Source of the DNA: Hemerocallis citrina
Lineage: Eukaryota > Streptophyta > Magnoliopsida > Asparagales > Asphodelaceae
Reading direction: 5' to 3'
DNA length: 64,000 nt
Assembly (NCBI GenBank): GCA_017893485.1
Contig: JACEHZ010000600.1
Coordinates: 673,001-737,000 of the forward strand
Shown here piece after piece: positions 56,073 to 64,000 of the stretch. Made by a program: the position numbers and the translations under genes. Position 1 is the first letter of the stretch; the number at the start of each line of letters is the position of its first letter. Under the pieces are notes generated by a model that saw only the letters and a list, made by a program, of their open reading frames with translations, did no database searches and was not told the origin of the DNA.

Positions 56073-58045
56073 CCAAGAAGCCTCCTTGGGACTTCTCCGA
56101 GCTCCTCCTCAAGAGAGAGAAGTACATCCGAACTGAAGAGGCTCTCAATCGACCCACTCTGGAGGGGTCGTCTTTCGGGAACAAACGGAAGACTGCTGAG
56201 GAAAAAGGAGCTAAGAAGCTCCAAAAAGATAACAGAGGTCAGCGGTGCCCTCTCCCCCGCTTCAAAAAGTTCACTTCGCTCAATGCGAGTGTCTCCATCA
56301 TCCTGATGGAAATTAGGAATGAGGGTATTCTACCGCCACCTCCAAAGATGAACACCCCCGGAAAGAAGAGAAACCAGGATAAGTGGTGCTGCTTCCACAG
56401 GGACCACGGGCACGACACAGACGACTGTCGGGCCCTGAAGGAAGAGATCGAGGCCCTCATCCAGAGGAGGCAGCTCGCTCGGTTGAAGGACATGGCCGAT
56501 CCGCCTCCACCCCCCAGGGGGGCTAACAGACGAACAAAACAGCACGCGAAGGCCCCGGATGTCGAAGCAGAGGCCATCTTGCACCTTATACACGGAGGCC
56601 CAATGGGGGGAGATTCCAACTCCTCCTGAAAAGCCTTCGTTAGGAAAGTGAACTCCGTGCAGAGCCATCCTCCCTCCAAGGGCCTTGGAGTCCTTGTCAC
56701 GTTCTCTAATAGAGATGTGGAGGGCATCCGCACACCCCACTGCGACGCCCTTGTGATTAACCTCCGAATGGCTAACTTCGATGTGCACCGGATCCTGGTG
56801 GACAATGGAAGTTCGGTCAACATCTTCTTCTTGGAAGCGTTCAAGGGCCTCCAGCTATCAAGGGACCGGCTCAAGCCCGTCGGCCACACTCTACATGGGT
56901 TCACTGGGGTGCCGGTGATGATCGAGGGAGTTATAACCCTCGACGTGACCGCTGGCAAAACCCCGGTCACCCGCACCGAGCCGATGGACTTCATAGTGGT
57001 GGATGTGAAAGCCGCCTATAATGTTATCCTGGGTCGACCAGGTCTGGCCGCACTCCAGACTATCCCTTCGGCCTATCGCATGAAGATAAAGTTTCCTACC
57101 CCTGAAGGAGTGGGAGAAGTGAGAGGAAGCCAGGAGGCAGCTCGGAAGTGCTACATGACCTCGATGGGAGGCCCGGTCCTCTCCCTAGAAGCCCTCGAAC
57201 TCCCATCGGATAGTAACTAGACCATCTCCGAGCCGGTGGACAAACTGGAAGAAGTGGCCTTCTCGGAGGAAGACACCACCACGACGTTTCGGATCAGCAA
57301 GGCTTTCTCCCCCTCCATCAAGAAAGACATCTCCCAATGCATAAAGGAGAACCGCAATCTCTTCACCTAAACTGCGGCGGATATGCCTGGGATCTCAAAG
57401 GAGCGCTTGATGCACCACCTTAGCGTTGCCCCGGGGGTGAAGCCCGTCTAGCAGAAGCGATGCAAGTTCGCTCCCGAGCGATAAAAAGCGATTAAAGAAA
57501 AGGTCAAGAAACTTCTGAACGCCCGATTTATCCAGGAGGTGAACTACCCCCAATGGCTATCCAATGTGGTGATGGTCAAGAAAGCCAACAGGAGCTGGAG
57601 GATATGCATTGATTTTGCCGACCTTAACAAGGCGTGCCTGAAGGATCCATTTCCCCTTCCAAGCATCGACGCATTGATCGATGCGATCTCCGGGCACGAG
57701 CTCCTCAGCTTCATGGATGCCTTCTCGGGGTACAACCAGATCCGGATGTTCCCTCCTGACATCTCGAAGACCTCGTTCGTGACAGATCAGGGCATGTATT
57801 GCTACCGGGTCATGCCATTCGGATTGAAGAATACGGGAGCTACATACCAATGCCTCGTGAACAGGGTCTTCCGAGACGAAATTGGCCAGAACATTGAAGT
57901 CTACGTAGACGACATGTTGATCAAGAGCATCCGAGGGCGGGAACATGTCCTCGACCTCCAGGAAGCCTTCGGGGTGCTGGGGAGGCACAACATGAGGCTG
58001 AATCCGAGCAAGTGTGTGTTCGGAGTCTCATCCGGCAAGTTCTTG
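56021..58045 (+). pseudogene. Gypsy gag C-terminus, protease and truncated reverse transcriptase
   Basis: One frame with stops at about 56627, 57218, 57368, 57449 and 57481. It contains the FCxFHRDHGHDTDDC-type motif (zinc-binding, 56390-56430), the protease RILVDNGSSVNI (catalytic VDxGSS), a GRPGL block, then RT motifs VVMVKKANRSWRICIDF, LLSFMDAFSGYNQI, YRVMPFGLKN and the catalytic YVDDML at 57902-57919. Similarity stops abruptly after GVSSGKFL at 58045, so RNase H and integrase are gone. Confidence 0.85.
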
Positions 58046-58373
58046 TTTATAATTCATCTCATTTCCATAGATTTCAATTAATTAATTATTTTTGAAGAAT
58101 GATGATTTTTGATGCAAAAAAGGTGAATATTTTTGGTAAAAATCAACAAACAAAACAAACATATTGATTTATTAATTTTTTGTTGTTTTGTTGAATTTTA
58201 AATTTTAAAATTTTATAATTTGGCCGTGTGAAAGCAAGATAAAAATCTTACCTTGCCAATAGAGTTGAAAGTGCAATAAACAATTTTAAAAAGGGTTTAA
58301 TTGAACTAATATGATTATTAGTTAGTTCAATTAATTTAAACTAATTAATTTTATTTTTATTTTTAAATCCTAA
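58046..58373 (+). other. Left part of an LTR-like or host region split by the solo LTR
   Basis: AT-rich, non-coding, joined to the broken gypsy RT. It continues at 61624 on the other side of the solo LTR, with the target CCTAA. Confidence 0.4.
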
Positions 58374-60752
58374 TGTCACGCCCCGCTTCCCAAAATACGG
58401 AACACGAGTAAGTAACGTAGGCCCAGCGAATGATGTAAACACCATCCATAAGCTGTACCAGACTAACTCAGCAATAAGATCAACAAATATACAACCATGC
58501 AAGAAACATAACCACATGAATCAATGATAAAGTTCCAATAAACCAACAATATAAATATCCAACATCCGGGATCAAAACAAAACTACAGGTCATAGAGCCC
58601 AAAACAAAGTACAAGAGATAACAGTGTTCCGAAAGTAAATCTAGCAACAATTAATAACTACGCAGCGGAAAACTGGATCCATCACTAGAAACATTGCTCA
58701 CCAACTCATTCGGGAACAGATCCTTCAATTCCTGTAAATTACTGGTCTTAAAAAAAATAAAAGAGTGTTCTTAGAGCAAGTCATTGGCGGTAAGTAGAGA
58801 AAACAAAAGATCATAGGAAAAACATGAATATCAAAGGAAAAGAGCATGGTCAAAGACAAAGAACAAAACAAAGAGTAGGCAATATCAAAGGGTTACAATA
58901 ATCACACATGAAATGCGTGATGTCAAGTCAATGTCAATACAAGATCAATTATGCAGATTGTTAAGTATTTTATTAACCTATCCAGTACACGTACTATTGC
59001 ATCCCATACTACAGATTCCATGCAAGCACAGTGATCATTTTAGATCGATGATGAATTCACGGTTCGTGTACTCGACATTGATAACAATAATTTACAATCA
59101 AGAATCATCAATAATTTATTGCAATCAATACACCTCCTTCCAAAATAATGCAATATAACGATGAGGCCTTACCGAGTACATTTCCCGATTGTTCACTACC
59201 AAGTCTACCCATAATAACCCCGACTTGTTAATAGTTTATTTTCATCCTATGTGAGCATGCAAGAGGGTGTCAATGTTTTATATTACTATGTGTGACTAGT
59301 TTTAGGCGCTACAGACAAAGCATGAAGCAAACACATCATATGAACACATTTCACAAAATCAGGACAGCATGACCTTGCTGTACCAAAACATGCACTACGG
59401 TCATTACACAATAGAAAAACAGAATCCGCCGAAAGATTTGGAAAATAAACTTCCATACGGTTCCAGCGAGTATAATTAAAGTATATAAAAGTCATAGGAA
59501 CTAAGGTGAAAATTCTAATCTAATCAGGTTTTATGTTCAGTCAGCATGCAGTAGGTTATGTTCTATTAATTATTTCGGGTAAGAAAACTCATTATTAAAA
59601 TCTACAAAAATTCAGGAAAGTAGCTATACATGTCTAGGTCTAGCATGATTTATTTCAAATTTTTTCCTTTACTGATAATAGGGTCAAATAAAATAAACAA
59701 CAGCAGGATACGCATGAAATTATGAGTCTGAAAATTACTAATACAGTTGTAGTAAAGTGATGATATCTAACAGACGATAAATTGGAATTTAAATCTAGAC
59801 CAGGAAAAAATTATCTAGACATCAAGGGCTACATTTTATGTTCAGTAAGTTTCCTCAAATTATGTCATTAACATGGCTAAAAGTCTGATTCAAATTGAAA
59901 CATACAGCAGTCCAGAAATCAACTTAACATAAAAAGATAATAAATAATTCACACCGATCACATATAGCATGCAAATTGGTAATCAAAGCAATCATAGGTG
60001 TCAACATGCAAATTTCTAAGGTTTAAGATACGTTTATCACGGTAGTGTCAATTCATCAATTAGATCCAATTCTAGCATGTACAATTTATCATGTCCAAGT
60101 CCTCAAGTAATGCTATGCATGAATCTAGTTGTTTAACGTGCAAATGCATGAAACATTGGGGACTAGGTTTAGATCGAAGAGAAGCACGATGTTAAGAGTA
60201 TGTCGGGTTAGCTCGTGTAAACCCTCGATAATCTTAACGGAATTGTCAAAGCAGATTTTGATAATAAAAGGACAGGATCTACTTGCAGGAGATCAAAGAA
60301 AATCTTGAACACAAATAAATAAGAGTGTTTAAGAAGAGACTTGCCTGTTATTATAGATACTAATAAAATAGAATAATAGGATCAGAATTCCGGGCAAAAA
60401 TCTCCCAAAAATGCACGAAGAATCAACAACAACAGCAAGATCCTAGAGCAATTCCCACACACCAGATCGGGACATAACGCAGAACACCAAACTCGGATCT
60501 GGCGCACACAGAATGCGGAACACCAAAACAACCCAATCAGATCCACTGCCTCACACCGGATCTGGCCAAAATAGCGGACATCGAAGATCGGATCTGGTGC
60601 GGCAGAACATGAAACAGCAAAAGCCACCAACTAGATCGCAACCACACACCGGATCCAACCGAACAGGGGACAGCGACTTCGGATCCGATGCGGCAGAACA
60701 GCAAACAACGACCTCGACCACTCACGTTGTGTCTCCTACCTTTTGACAGCGG

Positions 60753-60803
<51 letters not shown>

Positions 60804-61623
60804 GGACTTGGCGACGCGACGACTGCGACGACGACGACTGCGGTGGCAGAGCGGCGTCGTTACCACGGCTGGAAAGCGACGGCGGCGACAACAACTCCGG
60901 CGAAGAGCTCTGTTTTTGCGGTTGAAAACAGGGGACGGCGACACTTGACGATTGGGGACTTGGACGGCGGCGCTAGGGGGTGCATAGGCATAGCGATGGA
61001 TGACGAAGACGATGGTGGAGCATGGAGAGGGAATAGGGCGACGGAGATGAAGTTATGGCGATGGGAAAAACATCGGTAGCTGGGTTCAAGGGGTAATGGT
61101 GAGGACGGGGGTGAGCGACGGCGATGACGATGGAGAATGGATGGAAACGGTGACGGTGGTGATGACAATGGTGAACGAAGGTCGGAGGATGGACGGGGGT
61201 TGAGGGTTACGGTGATGGGTTTGGGGTGTTTAGAAACAGAGAAGAGAGAGAGGGATACGGGGAGAGAGAGTGCGGCGGAAAGAGAGTGAGATTAGATATT
61301 AATTAGGGTTAATTAATGGGGATATTTATAGGGATCATGAAATTTAAGGTTTTGGGCCAATATATTGGGTTCTGGATATCGGTTTTGGCTCCAAAAAGAG
61401 ACAAACAAATGCAATGAGATGAGATGAACACAAAGGAGAACAAATCAAATTCAAAATCGAAAAGAGCCAAATCCACAAAAGACAGAATCCAATCAAAAGA
61501 ACACAGATTGATCCAAAGAGAACAAAAGAATCCAAGAAAAGACAAAATGCACCATAAAAAATGAGTTCAGATACAATAATCAAAAGAGTACAAAATACAA
61601 TAAAATTGAAAATAGGGCTTACA
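58374..61623 (-). repeat. Large solo LTR (chromovirus-like), 3.25 kb
   Basis: Read on the minus strand it starts TGTAAGCCCTATTTTC and ends AAGCGGGGCGTGACA, an ending I associate with long Tekay/Del-type LTRs. Flanks CCTAA (58369-58373 and 61624-61628) are a perfect target duplication. No primer site, polypurine tract or coding domain adjoins either end. A minus-strand TATA box CCCTATAAATATC lies at about 61321-61333, followed by a leader-like stretch with a (GA)n microsatellite (60757-60801). ORFs inside (60.5-61.1 kb) are low-complexity. Confidence 0.78.
60757..60801. repeat. (GA)22 microsatellite
   Basis: About 22 perfect GA units inside the solo LTR. Confidence 0.95.
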
Positions 61624-62945
61624 CCTAATTTTTGATTTATTCTGTTTGTGTGCAGCACAAAGAAAGAGAAGAAAAAAAAGTAAGAAATAAAGAGCAAATC
61701 ATACAAGGAAATAAATAAATGAAGAAGAGGAATTTTTCTGCAAAAATAAACCCTAAATCTCTCTTCCGTGTTCTATAAATACTACTCAAGGAGAAGCTAA
61801 CAAGGAGGGAGCTTAACGAAGAAAGAGAGGAGCGACGGCGATTTTGAAAAAAAAAGAAACAAAAGAGAATCTGTGGGCTCTCGGGTTTCAAGGAAAGAAG
61901 AGAGAGAGGGTGACGTGGCGATTTTGTTTGCGCGTACTGCTTGAGACGAAGAGAGAAGAGAGGCAGGGGGCATGAAGTCAGCTTCGCTGACGTGGTGCGG
62001 AAAACGACAGTGGCAGTTGGCGTGTATAGCGCTGACGTGGTTGAGCGGAATTAGAGGCTGACGTCATCAGCACCGGAAAAAACGATGGCAGAAAAGGAGA
62101 AGTGCTCGCTCGATTTTCGAGGCGTTCGGTTTACAATTTCTTTTACAAAAATAGTCCTTTTTGTATCTCTTTTCTTTCTCTAATTTTTTTTAATGCAATC
62201 CAAGACAATATTTGTTAGTTGCAATTTATTTATTATGAATTAAATTTTATTTTTCTAGGGTTTCAATGTAGCCTAATTTTGAGAACACAATTTCAATTCC
62301 ATATTATTTTTTCTATTTTTCCATGGTTGTGTGTTTGATTTTTTATCTTGATGCTTACAATTTGTTGACCGACGTTTGTATAATCTATTGGATCATGGAG
62401 AGACCGGGAGACAATTTGTGATTTAGAATTATAAAATTAAACACCATTGATTGAGCAAAATTAGAGATGATTTACCGCGATTGATATGACCGTTAAGAAA
62501 TTCACAGAATTTAACGAGTCTTCAATTAACTAAATTTGTGCATGAACTATGACAAATTGTTAGTTGGAAATATTTTTAGTGTTGTTCGAGAGAAAGCATT
62601 GAATACTTAAGGGATTTTGGTCTACAACTAGGAAAAATAATATTTTTTTTATTCACATGAAATTATAAATTGTGTGGGATTAACTAGGTGAAATCAAAAG
62701 CCCTAGAATTAATTTTGCAATTAATAAATAACAAATTTTCAGATTCCGCTCCTTTTTAATTAATTTAGTTAAGTTTAGATTAACTTAATTTAGTTGCCTT
62801 CTTTATTAAATTTTGATTTTCCAAATAGTAATTAATCTAGTAATCTCGGAACTCAATAAAATAATTAGTCATTATGGGTTCATGGGTTCGACACTAAAAC
62901 TATACTACTTGTTGCGATTTTGCACACTTGCAAATATTCACATCA
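61624..62945 (+). repeat. LTR-like region of another gypsy element
   Basis: It contains TTCTATAAATACTACTC (about 61779) as a promoter candidate, an AGGGTTTCAA leader-like part, and an end (GGTTCGACACTAAAAC ... CACTTGCAAATATTCACATCA) that resembles the 3' ends of Tat/Athila LTRs. There is no coding region. Together with 58046-58373 it may be one LTR, interrupted by the 3.25 kb solo LTR. It truncates the Helitron that follows. Confidence 0.4.
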
Positions 62946-63862
62946 GTTATCCATGTATTCTAATAACCAGTGAAGGGATCACTTCACGATAGTATATTCC
63001 CTTGTAGTAAAGAAATTAATGTTGCATATTTGCCAAGTTATTTTAGTTTGCTGTTCAGCTTACCTGTCCTGCTATGGTTTGAAAGCCAAATTGAGGCCAC
63101 CAAATAATCCATCTCTTACTTGCGTACACCTTAAATCAAAACCAATCAAAAACTCGTTAAATAAATCATCAAATTTAAATTTCTAAGCCCAAAAATAAAA
63201 CAAGCATACCTCTCTAAACTTACATCCCATGTATACACAAAATTCGAGTCAGTAAAAAACTGAGTAATCCTCTACACACACAAAATTTAAAATTAGAATG
63301 AGAATTCGGTTAATGAGATGAAATTAGAGTCGCCGGATTGCATGTAGAGGCTCTCGATTCGGTGGAGGAGAGTCTTCGTTATGGAATCACTTGATATTTG
63401 CACTCGATTTGGTGGAGGGGAGGCCGATACAGAATCAGCAACGGATCAGATATCGGTGACGACCTCTTGATTGGGATTCGACATTGGATTTGGATTTGCT
63501 TTGAGATTCACGCTTGAGAGGACGATGGAGCCTTCGGCAATGGAATGGAAGCGAATGTTTAAGAAAGTGGTTTTAGGGATTTGGAGTTAGCGGCTTAAAA
63601 ACCCTAGGGGAGAGAAAGATAGAAATTGGAGCTATCTGGTTTGGGGAATAGAGCAAGTAAATTGATCTGAATATGAGAGAGAGAAATAATTAAATAAATA
63701 GAGGAGTTGTTTTTTTTTTGGGGGGGGGGATTTGAATTTGAGTTTTGGGGTGAAACTTTTGGGGCGGAAAATGTCTTTTGGGAGCTTAGATCTGGACCAT
63801 TGATTTCCTTACTATTGAAGGTGAGCCACTTGATAGCTTTTTTTTGTGTTTTATTATATAGA
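62946..63862 (-). mobile_element. Helitron copy C (5' portion)
   Basis: Matches copies A and B from GTTATCCATG onward. The 5' terminus on the minus strand is TCTATATAATAAAACACAAA preceded by host A, at 63862. It lacks the solo LTR found in A and B, giving the uninterrupted sequence at about 63330. The 3' hairpin end is missing because the copy is cut at 62946. Confidence 0.78.
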
Positions 63863-63884
63863 TATGCACACACACTATTATACA

Positions 63885-63886
<2 letters not shown>

Positions 63887-63949
<63 letters not shown>
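63887..63949. repeat. (TG)n microsatellite, about 31 units
   Basis: Perfect TG run next to Helitron copy C. The frames read through it are artefacts. Confidence 0.95.
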
Positions 63950-63951
<2 letters not shown>

Positions 63952-64000
63952 TTTATATAAAATAATAATAATATATATTTACACATTATTATAAATATAT

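Larger units (their letters stand above)
53808..58045 (+). mobile_element. 5' half of a Tat-type Ty3/gypsy element
   Basis: Contains a 5' LTR, a primer site (TGGCACCGTCTGTGGG), gag, protease and the first half of RT, then breaks off at 58045 in the middle of the RT/RNase H region. RNase H, integrase and the 3' LTR are missing. Gag style and primer site fit the plant Tat lineage. Several in-frame stops and one frameshift are present. Confidence 0.85.

Noticed and set aside
60382..61168. Several Arg/Ser or Pro/His-rich ORFs on both strands
   Set aside because: They are produced by low-complexity GA and GAC/GGC repeats inside the solo LTR leader.
53803..62950. GTTAT occurs just before the gypsy 5' LTR (53803-53807) and just after the LTR-like region (62946-62950), suggesting one element spanning both
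   Set aside because: The 5' LTR (53808-54611) and the 61624-62945 region show no sequence similarity, so they are not a pair of LTRs; a 5 bp match is easily chance.
63707..63994. ORFs rich in Val-Cys or Thr-His repeats
   Set aside because: Direct reading of the TG microsatellite.
1..64000. CRISPR arrays, operons, bacterial-type ribosome binding sites or phage features
   Set aside because: None are present; all repeats are eukaryotic transposon or microsatellite type.

Overview
This window looks like nuclear DNA from a flowering plant. It is AT-rich, carries one intact plant-type leucine-rich-repeat receptor-like protein gene, and is otherwise filled with plant transposons: Ty1/copia, Ty3/gypsy of the Tat type, a TRIM, an L1-type LINE, Helitrons, hAT, CACTA and Tourist/Harbinger-like MITEs. 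I cannot name the species. Boundaries and identities were read by eye, not by alignment software.

Layout. 1-5.1 kb: the 3' end of a CACTA element abuts a decayed copia element, which is itself split by a 1.0 kb TRIM. 5.1-9.5 kb: AT-rich DNA with a hAT end and an inverted-repeat block. 9.5-14.2 kb: a fragment of a receptor-like protein (RLP) pseudogene, then the only intact host gene (RLP, minus strand, 860 aa). 14.3-26.9 kb: a 4.41 kb block duplicated in tandem; each copy holds a minus-strand Helitron containing a solo copia-type LTR, and copy A also holds a very young 3.8 kb Tnt1/Tork-like element that has lost its reverse transcriptase. 27-29.4 kb: a tRNA-like sequence, a LINE 3' remnant and an AP2/ERF pseudogene. 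29.4-34.5 kb: a dead LINE with a 16 bp target duplication and an internal 471 bp tandem duplication. 34.5-47.5 kb: a leader-like exon, MITEs, two short minus-strand LINE inserts with target duplications, a 565 bp Helitron with both ends, CACTA subterminal repeats and a 1.27 kb hAT element. 47.5-53.2 kb: a decayed copia element whose 5' LTR carries an 866 bp MITE. 53.2-58.0 kb: a cluster of Helitron-end-like palindromes and the 5' half of a Tat-type gypsy element. 58.0-64 kb: an LTR-like region split by a 3.25 kb solo LTR, then a third Helitron copy and a TG microsatellite.

How it works together. The RLP is the only likely host coding gene, and is probably a cell-surface immune-type receptor. 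The rest records nested insertion, tandem duplication and LTR recombination. The relative order can be read: Helitron, then solo LTR inside it, then 4.4 kb tandem duplication, then the young Tork-like insertion. The most unusual element is that RT-less Tork-like element. Its gag-integrase-RNase H frame is continuous apart from one TAG, its LTRs differ at only two positions, and a roughly 1 kb tract of apparent identity between the tandem copies ends close to its insertion point.
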